Below, in pieces: positions 27,969-36,450 of a DNA stretch of 64,000 nt. Source of the stretch: Gammaproteobacteria bacterium (lineage in GTDB: Bacteria > Pseudomonadota > Gammaproteobacteria > Steroidobacterales > Rariloculaceae); the NCBI GenBank assembly GCA_022819855.1, contig JAJEGN010000008.1, positions 62,001 to 126,000 of the forward strand, written 5' to 3'. The notes under the pieces were generated by a model that was given only the letters and a program-made list of their open reading frames with translations, was not told the origin of the DNA and made no database searches. The stretch's first letter is position 1. Each line of letters opens with the position of its first letter. The translations under genes were made by a program, and so were the position numbers.

Positions 27969-29432
27969 TTTGAACCAGGCCCCAAGTAGCCGCCGAGCGG
28001 ACGGCGTCAATCGCTTGCGGTTGAATTCGTCCGCCATGCGGCGCAGGTACTCCGAGCGGGTCGGATAAGGCAACACGGTAGCAGCGAGATTTCCGAGACC
28101 GAGCCCTTTCGTCATTGCGATACAGACGGCCGCAAGCTGCTCGCCCGCATCCCTCCCTACGATCGTCGCACCGAGAATCCGGCCGTGCTTCGGCGTCGTC
28201 AGGACTTCCGCGAAACCGTGCTCGTCGCCCTGGGTCCTGCCGCGGTCGAGATCGCCGAAGTTCACGCGCCAGGCGTCGAACGCCGTGCCGTCCTGTTCGA
28301 GTTCGACCCGGGATCGACCGACCTGCGCGACCTCGGGATCCGTATAGGTGCAATGCGGAACGATGAGCCTGCGTGTCGTGGCTGTCGGAACGAAAAGCGC
28401 ATTCTGCACGACGATGCGCGCGTGCGCGTCGGCGTTGTGCGTGAACTGCAGCCGAGCGCAGACGTCGCCGGCGGCATAGATGCGCCGATTCGTCGTGCGC
28501 AGGTAGTCGTCGACGACGATGAGTCCGCCCGCATGGGTCTCGACTCCGGCGAGCTCGAGATTCAGGCCGTCGCTGTTCGCCCGCCGACCGGCCGCAACGA
28601 GCAATTCGTCCGCCGTCGTCCCGGTCCCGTTCGCGGCCACGACGACTTCGGCGCCGCGCCGTTCGACGCGCTCCACCGACGCGTTCAGGTGCAGGCGCAC
28701 TCCACTTCGCCTTAGCGCTTCGGTCACGATGTCGCCCGCTTCGCGTGTCTCCAGGGCCAGCAGTCGATCGGCCATCTCGAACAGCTGCACTTCGACGTTC
28801 ATGCGTGAGAACGCCTGGGCAAGCTCGCAGCCGATGGGACCGCCGCCGATGATCGCAAGCCGTCGCGGCCGTTCGCGCAGATCGAACACGGTTTCGTTGG
28901 TCAGCGGCCGGGCGTCGGCCAGGCCCGGGATCGGCGGCACGGCTGCGCGCGCTCCCGTGGCGATGACGATGCGCCGCGCCGACAGACTTGCGCCTTCGAC
29001 CTCGATCGTATCGCCGCTCACGAAGCGCGCTGCACCGAGATGGACGTCAACGCCTGCGGCGACATAGCGTTCCACCGAGTCGTGCTCGGCGATCTTCGCA
29101 CGCACGCCGCGCAGCCACGCGAACGCTTCGTCGAAGCAGTCCGTATGAGCCCGCTGCGCCGTGAACTCAAGCAGCGCCTTTGACGGGACGCAACCGATAT
29201 TCAGACAATCGCCTCCCATCGCACCGCGCTCGATGAGCGCGACCCGAGCGCCGAGACCGGCAGCCGCGATCGCGGTCACAAGACCGGCAGGTCCCGCACC
29301 GATGACGATGAGGTGGTATTTGCCTCCAGGGCGCGGATTGCGGTAGTCGGCCGGATAAACGAGGCGGCGCCAGCGCAGGTCCGAATCCGCGCCCGGATAC
29401 GCCTGCGCCGAACTCATGTCTTGATCATCCAT
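27951..29432 (-). CDS. Class-I pyridine nucleotide-disulfide oxidoreductase (MerA/Lpd-like flavoprotein)
   Basis: A 493-residue FAD- and NAD(P)H-binding enzyme. FAD site GAGPAGLVTAIAAAGLG (about 45-61), redox-active disulfide C76-LNIG-C81 in GGDCLNIGCVPSK, NAD(P)H site IGGGPIGCELAQAF, and FAD-binding IYAAGDVC. The C-terminal dimerisation domain carries LPYPTRSEYLRR. In lipoyl dehydrogenases the active-site His comes just before PT, and related TVP38-linked proteins have HPYPT; here the position is Leu-Pro-Tyr, so the usual His-Glu pair is not obvious. It has no mercury-binding N-terminal domain. The start at 29432 overlaps the TVP38 gene by eight bases; MSSAQ at 29417 is an alternative. Natural substrate unknown. 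Confidence 0.87.
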   Translation of the reverse strand: MDDQDMSSAQAYPGADSDLRWRRLVYPADYRNPRPGGKYHLIVIGAGPAGLVTAIAAAGLGARVALIERGAMGGDCLNIGCVPSKALLEFTAQRAHTDCFDEAFAWLRGVRAKIAEHDSVERYVAAGVDVHLGAARFVSGDTIEVEGASLSARRIVIATGARAAVPPIPGLADARPLTNETVFDLRERPRRLAIIGGGPIGCELAQAFSRMNVEVQLFEMADRLLALETREAGDIVTEALRRSGVRLHLNASVERVERRGAEVVVAANGTGTTADELLVAAGRRANSDGLNLELAGVETHAGGLIVVDDYLRTTNRRIYAAGDVCARLQFTHNADAHARIVVQNALFVPTATTRRLIVPHCTYTDPEVAQVGRSRVELEQDGTAFDAWRVNFGDLDRGRTQGDEHGFAEVLTTPKHGRILGATIVGRDAGEQLAAVCIAMTKGLGLGNLAATVLPYPTRSEYLRRMADEFNRKRLTPSARRLLGAWFKWNMRP

Positions 29433-30138
29433 GCCCGGTACCGGTCCGCTCGCGTTTCAGGTGGGCGCCGAGCGTGCGCGTCGCCTTGCGCGTGATCAGT
29501 ACAACGAGAAGCAGGGTCGCCGCCAGTCCGCCGACCAGCAAAGCGAATCCGACCCACCCACCGTCGAATTCTCCCGCGCCGAGGGCAGCGAGATCCTGGG
29601 CAACCGTGCCGAAGTAAACGTAAAGCACGGTGGCGGGCAGCATGCCGATCCAGGACGCGAGGAAGTAGTCGCGGAAGCGCACGGATGACACACCGAGCCC
29701 GTAATTCAGCAGGTTGAACGGGAACAGCGGCGACAGGCGTGCGAGCAATACAACCGTAAAGCCCTGCTCGCCCACTGCATTGTCGAGCGCGCTGAAACGC
29801 GGCAGGCGCTCGATGCGGCGCTCCGCCCAGCCACGGACGAAAAACCGTCCGATCAGGAACGCGCTCGACGCCCCAAGCAGGCTGCCGGCGGACACGAGCA
29901 CGACACCGAGCGGCAGTCCGAACACGAATCCCGCCACGAGCGTGATCAGCGACCCGGGAACCAGGAGCACCGTCGCAAGGATGTAGACGCCCACGTAAAC
30001 GGCCCAGGACAGCCCGCGATTCGCCGCGATCCACGCGACACCGGCATCGAGCCAGTCGAGTACCGGCAGAAATACGGCGGCGACGCCAAGCACCGCCAGC
30101 AGCGCGACGAAAACGAGCGGCTTGTGGGAACTCTTCAT
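29425..30138 (-). CDS. TVP38/TMEM64 (DedA-like) membrane protein, copy A
   Basis: A 237-residue inner-membrane protein of the SNARE-associated/VTT family. Hydrophobic segments are spread through the chain: PLVFVALLAVLGVAAVFL, AVYVGVYILATVLLVPG, the re-entrant FVFGLPLGVVLVSAGSLLGA, and two near the C terminus. The conserved LARLSPLFPFNLLNYGLGV is the family hallmark (GRxSPxxPF...NY). Members are linked to lipid scrambling or polyprenyl-carrier recycling. It is a clear paralogue of the product of the next gene upstream, with many identical stretches such as RRIERLPRF and ALDNAV. Third gene of the operon, 45 bases after copy B. Confidence 0.88.
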   Translation of the reverse strand: MKSSHKPLVFVALLAVLGVAAVFLPVLDWLDAGVAWIAANRGLSWAVYVGVYILATVLLVPGSLITLVAGFVFGLPLGVVLVSAGSLLGASSAFLIGRFFVRGWAERRIERLPRFSALDNAVGEQGFTVVLLARLSPLFPFNLLNYGLGVSSVRFRDYFLASWIGMLPATVLYVYFGTVAQDLAALGAGEFDGGWVGFALLVGGLAATLLLVVLITRKATRTLGAHLKRERTGTGHG

Positions 30139-30183
30139 GACGTCGATCCGGGCAGTTGGCGATTTGATCCGCGTGGCAGCCTT

Positions 30184-30951
30184 TCAGGCACTTGGACCGG
30201 CGGCGCCGTCGGCAGGTTCAGTGTCGCTGCCGGCAGCCGAACCGCCCTCGAGATGCTCGCCAAGCACCCGGGTCGCCATGCGGCCGATGACGACCACGAG
30301 CAGTACGGTCGCGGCGAGCCCCCCGATCGCAAGCGCAAGACCGTAAGGCCCGCGGTCCAACTCCCCTTCAGTCAGGGCCAGGAGATCCTGCGCAAGGCTG
30401 CCGAAATAGACGTAGAGCGCAAGCGCCGGAAGCAAGCCGATCCAGGTCGCGAGGACGTAGTCCCGAAATCGCACGCCCGTCACGCCGAAGGCATAGTTGA
30501 GCAGAAAGAACGGGAAAAACGGCGACAGGCGCGACAGGAAAACGACCTTGAGCCCGTCGGCCCTGACCGCGTTGTCGAGCGCATCGAATCTGGGCAGGCG
30601 CTCGATGCGCCGCTTGACCCAATCGCGCGCGAGGAAACGCGCGACGAGGAAAGCGCCGCATGCACCGAGCAGGCTGCCGGCCGACGCAGGCACGACTCCG
30701 AGCGGAAACCCGAATACGAAACCGCCCACGAGCGTCGGAAACGTCGCGGGGACCAACAGCACCGTAGTCGCAGCGAACCCGAGCACGAACACGGCCCAGG
30801 ACAGCGCCCGATTGGCCTCGATCCACGCGATCCCCGACTCGAGCCAGTCACGGATCGGCAGTTCCGCGGCTCCCGTCGCGACGAGGATGACCAGGGCGCC
30901 GAGCACGACAAGCAGCACGACAAACGCGAGCGGCCTGGTGAAACTCTTCAC
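30184..30951 (-). CDS. TVP38/TMEM64 (DedA-like) membrane protein, copy B
   Basis: A 255-residue membrane protein with the same plan as copy A: N-terminal helix FVVLLVVLGALVILVATG, AVFVLGFAATTVLLVPATF, re-entrant GFVFGFPLGVVPASAGSLLG, hallmark LSRLSPFFPFFLLNYAFGV and C-terminal helices. It has a longer, Ser/Ala/Asp-rich cytoplasmic tail (GGSAAGSDTEPADGAAGPSA). The ATG at 30951 overlaps the stop of the DUF2064 gene in ATGA. The tandem pair may work as a heterodimer or handle two substrates; the sequence does not tell. Confidence 0.88.
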   Translation of the reverse strand: MKSFTRPLAFVVLLVVLGALVILVATGAAELPIRDWLESGIAWIEANRALSWAVFVLGFAATTVLLVPATFPTLVGGFVFGFPLGVVPASAGSLLGACGAFLVARFLARDWVKRRIERLPRFDALDNAVRADGLKVVFLSRLSPFFPFFLLNYAFGVTGVRFRDYVLATWIGLLPALALYVYFGSLAQDLLALTEGELDRGPYGLALAIGGLAATVLLVVVIGRMATRVLGEHLEGGSAAGSDTEPADGAAGPSA

Positions 30952-31646
30952 GACTGCGCTTCGGGACGATGACCGTCGTTCGCGAGCCAGGCGCCAAACG
31001 CCTTGCGTGCCGGACGGTCGTCGCCCGGCACTCGGACCCTGAGCGCATCCAGATCCTCGAGCGTGTCGATGTCTGCCAGCGGCGCGAGACGAGCCGTACT
31101 CCAGCCGTGATCAGCGCACAAGCGCTCGAGCTCCGCCATGAGGTTCACGCTGCTCCACGCAAGATCGCCGAGACCCGGCCACTCCCGCCGCGCTGCCATG
31201 AGCACCACGCCGCCGTCACGCGCCGGACCGAGCACCGCATCGTGTTCGTCGAGTGCCGCTGCAGCCTGCCGGAGATAGCCTTTGTCGAGGTCCGGGCAGT
31301 CGATGCCGATGAAGATCTGCCGCTCGAACCCGCATGCGCGGAGTTCGCGGTTGACATGGTTGATTCTCTCGCCGAGGTTGCGTCCGCGTTGCAGCACGAC
31401 CGCGTCCGAGCGGTCGGTCCGCTCCGCCAGCCATTCGTCGTCGGCCTCGCCCGCCGGCGCAAAGCAAACGGGCCCGGGCCAGGCGGCCATGTCCTCGAAC
31501 GCACAGCGGCACATGAACTCGGCAGCGATCGAGGCAAGCGGTCCGATCGAAGCTGCGAGGCGCCGCTTCGACCGCCCGGGCGCCTTGAACATCAGGACGA
31601 GGCAGCTCTCGGGCGTGCGCCTGGCGTTCCGATTGTTCATGACCAT
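30948..31646 (-). CDS. DUF2064 (TIGR04282-like) glycosyltransferase/nucleotidyltransferase-fold protein
   Basis: A 232-residue protein of the GT-A-fold DUF2064 family, called TIGR04282 arsenosugar-biosynthesis glycosyltransferase in databases. Motifs are LVLMFKAPGRSKRRLAASIG (resembling the nucleotide-binding loop of sugar-1-phosphate nucleotidyltransferases), IGIDCPDLDKGYLRQA, LGPARDGGVVLMAAR and DIDTLEDLDAL. Starts at 31646 and 31640 are both reasonable; an open frame to 31706 is less so. First gene of the operon; the 219 bases to the divergent ferredoxin gene should contain its promoter. Pairing of DUF2064 with a GT2 and a radical SAM enzyme is a recurring arrangement, but no product is proven. 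Confidence 0.82.
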   Translation of the reverse strand: MVMNNRNARRTPESCLVLMFKAPGRSKRRLAASIGPLASIAAEFMCRCAFEDMAAWPGPVCFAPAGEADDEWLAERTDRSDAVVLQRGRNLGERINHVNRELRACGFERQIFIGIDCPDLDKGYLRQAAAALDEHDAVLGPARDGGVVLMAARREWPGLGDLAWSSVNLMAELERLCADHGWSTARLAPLADIDTLEDLDALRVRVPGDDRPARKAFGAWLANDGHRPEAQS

Positions 31647-31865
31647 ACGCTGGTCGCCATGCCGGGACAGCGCCTCTCGCGCCGGGTTCGCCGGATTATG
31701 CCCCATCGCGCATGCCGCATCGGCACCGGTGAACCGCGGTACACACGCGAGACGGCGTAATCGCAGAGCGGCACAACGTATCGAACGGTCAAACGCGAAC
31801 CCGCAGCGAATGCATATTTGCTATAGTCGCCCGGCTCGCGTTGAGCGGGCCGGTAACGCAGGATC

Positions 31866-32183
31866 ATGGTCAAATTGGTGGTCACCAATCGCGCCGGGAC
31901 GACCGTCGAGGTCGACGCCTTTCCGGGCATCTCCATGATGGAGAACATCCGCGAACTCGACGACAGCGTGGACGCGATCTGCGGAGGCATGTGCTCCTGC
32001 GCGACGTGTCACGTCTTCATTGAGACCTCCTCGCGGGACGCGCTGCCCGAGCGCGGCTACGAAGAGCTGATGCTGCTGCAGGACCTCGAATCGTTCGATC
32101 CGGAGCGGTCCCGGTTGAGCTGCCAGATCGAAGTGACCGAGGCTCACGACGGAGTCGCGCTGACAGTGGGCCCGGAAGAGTGA
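31866..32183 (+). CDS. Adrenodoxin-type [2Fe-2S] ferredoxin
   Basis: A 105-residue electron carrier. The cluster ligands are in ICGGMCSCATCHV and LSCQ, giving the C-x5-C-x2-C-xn-C spacing of vertebrate-type ferredoxins. Such proteins feed cytochromes P450, Rieske oxygenases or Fe-S assembly. Early residues MVKLVVTNRAGTTVEVDAFPG are standard. TATAGT at 31812-31817, about 50 bases upstream, may be the -10 element. No P450 or oxygenase gene is close by, so its redox partner is elsewhere. Confidence 0.92.
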   Translation: MVKLVVTNRAGTTVEVDAFPGISMMENIRELDDSVDAICGGMCSCATCHVFIETSSRDALPERGYEELMLLQDLESFDPERSRLSCQIEVTEAHDGVALTVGPEE

Positions 32184-32217
32184 ACGGGAACCGCGTTCCG
32201 GGATCGGGAGGATAGTC

Positions 32218-32757
32218 ATGCCGAGCCTTCTCCGCCGTATCGTCGCGCTGTCACTGATCTCGGGACTCCTTGCCGCGTGCGGAGACTCGGCGCCGACCGT
32301 CGGGACGCCGGCCGCCGAGCCGGCGGCCGAAGACCGGTCGCTGATCCGCACGATCGATTCCGGGGGGTTCGCCGCGATGCTCGATTCCGCGCGCGGCGAC
32401 GTCGTGCTGCTCAACCTCTGGGCCACATGGTGTGCGCCGTGCCTGAAGGAGATTCCCGATCTCGTCGCACTCGAGCAGGACCTGTCGGCGCGCGGATTCC
32501 AGGTCATCGGAATTTCTCTCGACGATGCCGATGCCGGCGAAGAAGTCCTGTCGTTTCGCGACGAGTACTTCCCCGAGTTCTTCACCTACCACGTCCTCGA
32601 CGATGACTGGTACGCGCTGCTCGCGGACTTCGCGCCGAACTGGCCGAGCGTCCTGCCCACGGTCTTCGTCATTGACCGCAACGGCGAGCTGGTCGGGACG
32701 CTGGTCGGCGGCAAGGACTACCAGGCGTTTTCGGCAATCGTCGAACCGCTGCTCTAG
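32218..32757 (+). CDS. TlpA/ResA-like thioredoxin-fold lipoprotein
   Basis: A 179-residue exported thioredoxin-fold protein with lipobox LLAAC (Cys20), so it is tethered to a membrane. The active site WATWCAPCLKEIPDL contains the CxxC, and SVLPTVFVIDRNGELVG holds the cis-Pro and the usual following strand. Length is normal. Proteins of this type reduce disulfides in the periplasm, often for cytochrome c maturation or copper-site assembly. It follows the ferredoxin gene by 34 bases, probably in one transcript. No cytochrome maturation genes are visible nearby. Confidence 0.9.
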   Translation: MPSLLRRIVALSLISGLLAACGDSAPTVGTPAAEPAAEDRSLIRTIDSGGFAAMLDSARGDVVLLNLWATWCAPCLKEIPDLVALEQDLSARGFQVIGISLDDADAGEEVLSFRDEYFPEFFTYHVLDDDWYALLADFAPNWPSVLPTVFVIDRNGELVGTLVGGKDYQAFSAIVEPLL

Positions 32758-32786
32758 CAACCCGCCGCAAAGCCGGATTTCTGTTG

Positions 32787-32837
32787 GCGGAAGACCGCCT
32801 CGCCGAAGACGGCTGATTTCGCGGAAGACTGCCTCGC
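32787..32837 (+). repeat. 17-bp direct repeat pair, 34-bp period
   Basis: GCGGAAGACCGCCTCGC at 32787-32803 and GCGGAAGACTGCCTCGC at 32821-32837 differ in one base. They lie in the 249-base gap upstream of the porin-glnK-amtB promoter, about 105 to 155 bases before the sigma-54 core. They might bind an activator, but they could also be neutral. Confidence 0.6.
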
Positions 32838-32941
32838 AAGGCCTGAATTGGTGCGCCCGACGCACCGCAGGGGGGCAAGTGTCACCGGGCACTGCCGGCG
32901 CGCGTCGTCCATCTGACTGATCTCACAACGAATTTCAAAGC

Positions 32942-32957
32942 TGGCACGAATGCTGCA
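32942..32957 (+). promoter_or_regulatory. Sigma-54 (RpoN) promoter of the torF-glnK-amtB operon
   Basis: TGGCACGAATGCTGCA fits the sigma-54 consensus TGGCACG-N4-TTGCA with one mismatch, and has the required GG-N10-GC spacing between the -24 and -12 elements. It lies 50 bases upstream of the porin start at 33007. GlnK-AmtB operons are classic NtrC/sigma-54 targets, so transcription under nitrogen limitation is expected. I did not find a canonical TGCACC-N5-GGTGCA NtrC site; only an everted GGTGCG/CGCACC pair at 32850-32866. Confidence 0.8.
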
Positions 32958-33006
32958 TAAGGCAGTCGTTCGATCCGATGCGTGCTGCACAAGGAGGAAA
33001 TGTGCC

Positions 33007-34016
<1,010 letters not shown>

Positions 34017-34036
34017 CTGACGGGAGGACAATCACG

Positions 34037-35344
34037 ATGAAGTTCAATATCAGCAAAAAAGGATTGCGACTCGGCATCGGGTCGCTGCTCGCCTCCGCCG
34101 TACCGGGTATCGCTTCGGCGCAGGACGTTCTGGACTCCGGAGACACCGCCTGGATGCTCACGGCCACGGCGCTCGTGCTCTTCATGACGATCCCGGGCCT
34201 GTCGCTCTTCTATGCCGGCATGGTGCGGGCCAAGAATGCGCTGTCGGTCATGATGCAGTGTTTCGCCATTACCTGCCTGATGACCGTGCTCTGGGCGCTC
34301 TACGTCTACAGCCTCGCGTTCGGTAACGATATCGGCGGGCTGGTCGGCGACTTCAGCAAGGCGTTCATGTCCGGCGTCGGCGTCGACGTCGTGAGCGGCA
34401 CGATCCCGGAGACCGTCTTCTCGATCTTCCAGCTCACGTTCGCCGTCATCACGCCGGCGCTCATCGTCGGCGCCTTCGCCGAACGCATGAAGTTCTCCGC
34501 GATGCTCTGGTTCATGACGCTCTGGGTCACGATCGTCTACGCACCCATCGCGCACTGGGTCTGGGGCGGCGGTTGGCTCGGCGGACTCGGCGTGCTCGAT
34601 TTCGCGGGCGGTACGGTCGTCCATATCAACGCGGGCGTCGCTGGCCTCGTCGCAGCGATCGTTCTCGGCAAGCGCCGAGGCTATCCGCGCACGGCCATGA
34701 AGCCGAGCAACCTCGTGCTGACGATGGTCGGCGCGGGCATGCTCTGGGTCGGCTGGTTCGGATTCAACGCGGGCAGCGAACTCGCAGCCGACGGGGTGGC
34801 CGGCATGGCCATGGCCGTCACCCAGATCGCAACCGCGGCGGCGGCGCTGACCTGGATGTTCCTGGAGTGGTTCAACCACGGCAAGCCGAGCGCCCTGGGC
34901 CTTGTTTCAGGGGCGGTTGCCGGACTCGTCGCGATCACGCCGGCCTCGGGTTTCGTCGGTCCAATGGGCGCGCTGGTCATCGGCGCGGCATCGGGACTGA
35001 TGTGCTATCTCGCGGTCGTCAAGGTGAAGCACGCCCTGGGCTATGACGATTCGCTCGACGCGTTCGGCGTGCACGGCATCGGCGGTATCGTCGGCGCGAT
35101 CCTGACCGGCGTCTTCGTCGACGCGAGTCTCGGCGGCGCGGGTCTTGCCGAAGGCGCGACCATCGTCAGCCAGGTGGGACTGCAGGCGTTGGGCGTCGTC
35201 GCGACGATCATCTACTGCGGCGTGGTCAGCTTCATCCTGCTCAAGGTGCTCGATGCCGTCATCGGACTTCGCGTCAACGCGGAGGAAGAGGAAGAAGGCC
35301 TCGACCTCGTGCTGCACGACGAGCAGGGCTACAACCTGACCTGA
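34037..35344 (+). CDS. amtB: Ammonium transporter AmtB
   Basis: A 435-residue inner-membrane ammonium channel of the Amt/Mep/Rh family, eleven helices expected. ATG 34037 has GGGAGG at good distance; the in-frame ATG at 34013 overlaps glnK and lacks it. A signal-like leader ends ASAQDVL. Visible markers are the twin-His pore residues in VVHINAGVAG and FGVHGIGGIVG, the Asp in GDTAWML, and FIP-like MTIPGLSLFYAGMVR at helix 1. The C-terminal cytoplasmic tail has an acidic run (NAEEEEEGLDL) that would contact GlnK. The operon ends with two hairpins after the stop. Confidence 0.97.
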   Translation: MKFNISKKGLRLGIGSLLASAVPGIASAQDVLDSGDTAWMLTATALVLFMTIPGLSLFYAGMVRAKNALSVMMQCFAITCLMTVLWALYVYSLAFGNDIGGLVGDFSKAFMSGVGVDVVSGTIPETVFSIFQLTFAVITPALIVGAFAERMKFSAMLWFMTLWVTIVYAPIAHWVWGGGWLGGLGVLDFAGGTVVHINAGVAGLVAAIVLGKRRGYPRTAMKPSNLVLTMVGAGMLWVGWFGFNAGSELAADGVAGMAMAVTQIATAAAALTWMFLEWFNHGKPSALGLVSGAVAGLVAITPASGFVGPMGALVIGAASGLMCYLAVVKVKHALGYDDSLDAFGVHGIGGIVGAILTGVFVDASLGGAGLAEGATIVSQVGLQALGVVATIIYCGVVSFILLKVLDAVIGLRVNAEEEEEGLDLVLHDEQGYNLT

Positions 35345-35374
35345 CGGTGGGCCCGATCTGATTCACTTGTTTTG

Positions 35375-35407
35375 GGCTGGCCGGCAGCTTGCGCAGCGCG
35401 GCCAGCC
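35375..35407 (+). terminator. Hairpin downstream of amtB
   Basis: GGCTGGCCG (35375-35383) and CGGCCAGCC (35399-35407) form a perfect 9-bp stem with a 15-base loop. It is followed by ACCTTTTCTCCTTT, a weak pyrimidine tract. It lies between the amtB stop and the strong terminator at 35436 and may protect the transcript 3' end or give partial termination. Confidence 0.55.
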
Positions 35408-35435
35408 ACCTTTTCTCCTTTGCGCTCCCATACTC

Positions 35436-35463
35436 GGCGCCACTTCGGTGGCGCCTTTTTTTT
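35436..35463 (+). terminator. Rho-independent terminator of the nitrogen operon
   Basis: A perfect 8-bp stem, GGCGCCAC paired with GTGGCGCC, closes a TTCG tetraloop and is followed at once by eight thymines (35456-35463). The UUCG loop is exceptionally stable. It ends the torF-glnK-amtB transcript, 92 bases after the amtB stop, and the convergent SDR gene ends 72 bases beyond it. Confidence 0.92.
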
Positions 35464-35535
35464 GCCGGCAAGACAAGCCCACAACCTGCCGGCGGCGCGG
35501 GCGCGCCCCTACGCTCATCCTCAGCTTGATGCGGG

Positions 35536-36297
35536 TCAGAGCCGCTGGCCGCCGTCGACCTCGATGACCCGGCCGTTGACGTAGTCGTTCTCGATGATGA
35601 AGGCGGCCGCGTGCGCGATCTCCTCGGGCCGGCCCGTACGGCCAACCGGGATCCCCGCGGCCATTTTCTCCAGGATCTCGGGCCTCATGGCGGCGAGAAT
35701 CTCGGTCTCGACGAATCCCGGTGCGATCGCGTTGGCGCGAATACCGTGCCGCGCGAGTTCCTTCGCCCAGACCACGGTCAACGCGGCGACAGCGGCTTTC
35801 GCGGCAGAATAGTTACTCTGCCCGAAGTTTCCGCGCCGGGAAATGCTCGAAATGTTGACAATGCATCCGCCGTTGCCGAGGCGGATCATCTGCTCCGCGG
35901 CTTCCCGCCCGCACAGGAACACACCGGTCAGGTTGACGTCGACTACGCTTTGCCAGTCGGCGAGTGAGAGCTTGTCGAGTATTTCGCCGTCCCGGGCCTT
36001 CACGAGCAGTCCATCGCGCAGGATGCCGGCGTTGGCGATCGAGACGTCGAGCCGACCGAAATCCCGAGCAGTGCCTTCGTAGGCCGCGGCGACTTCGTTC
36101 TCGTCGGCGACGTTGGCAGTGTAACAGCGCGCACGCACGCCCAGGGACTCGCATTGCGAGCGCGTGTCAGCGAGTGTGGTGTCGTCGATGTCTACAAGCG
36201 CGATGTTCGCGCCCTTTGCCGCGAGACCGACGGCCATCGCCGCGCCTAGACCTCGCCCGGCGCCGGTGACAAGTACGGCTTTGTCCTTCAAATCCAT
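35536..36297 (-). CDS. SDR-family oxidoreductase (FabG-like)
   Basis: A 253-residue classical short-chain dehydrogenase. Cofactor loop TGAGRGLG (11-18) with DIDD after beta 2 (NADH-type acidic residue), NAG motif IANAGIL, catalytic Ser in NISSISRRG, and YSAAK with the Tyr/Lys pair. The C-terminal AAFIIENDYVNGRVIEVDGGQ is typical of FabG and related enzymes. No acyl-carrier or fatty-acid genes are adjacent; it may act on a hydroxyacyl-CoA, an alcohol or a sugar. Convergent with amtB. Confidence 0.87.
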   Translation of the reverse strand: MDLKDKAVLVTGAGRGLGAAMAVGLAAKGANIALVDIDDTTLADTRSQCESLGVRARCYTANVADENEVAAAYEGTARDFGRLDVSIANAGILRDGLLVKARDGEILDKLSLADWQSVVDVNLTGVFLCGREAAEQMIRLGNGGCIVNISSISRRGNFGQSNYSAAKAAVAALTVVWAKELARHGIRANAIAPGFVETEILAAMRPEILEKMAAGIPVGRTGRPEEIAHAAAFIIENDYVNGRVIEVDGGQRL

Positions 36298-36450
36298 CCG
36301 TCGATACTCGCGCGTGCAGTGGAGGAATGGTAGTCAGACCAAGTGTTTCTGACCAGAAGGTCGCCGACTGCATGTAAAGTGCAGTATCCTCGCGCACCAC
36401 GCCGCCGATCTGGGCCGCATGACCGGCCGGATACTCCACACGTCAAGAAG

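Noticed and set aside
27951..29432. Calling the flavoprotein a mercuric reductase
   Set aside because: No N-terminal metal-binding domain and no C-terminal vicinal cysteine pair (the end is KWNMRP), both typical of MerA.
26273..31646. Calling the operon an arsenosugar biosynthesis cluster
   Set aside because: The two transferase families carry that label by co-occurrence only; there is no arsM-type methyltransferase and the radical SAM protein lacks the ArsS pattern.
32850..32866. GGTGCG/CGCACC palindrome as an NtrC site
   Set aside because: The half-sites face the wrong way for the TGCACC-N5-GGTGCA consensus; mentioned only as a finding.
36333..36353. GTCAGA-N9-TCTGAC inverted repeat between the SDR and merC genes
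   Set aside because: Only six bases per arm and no second copy; too weak to call an operator.
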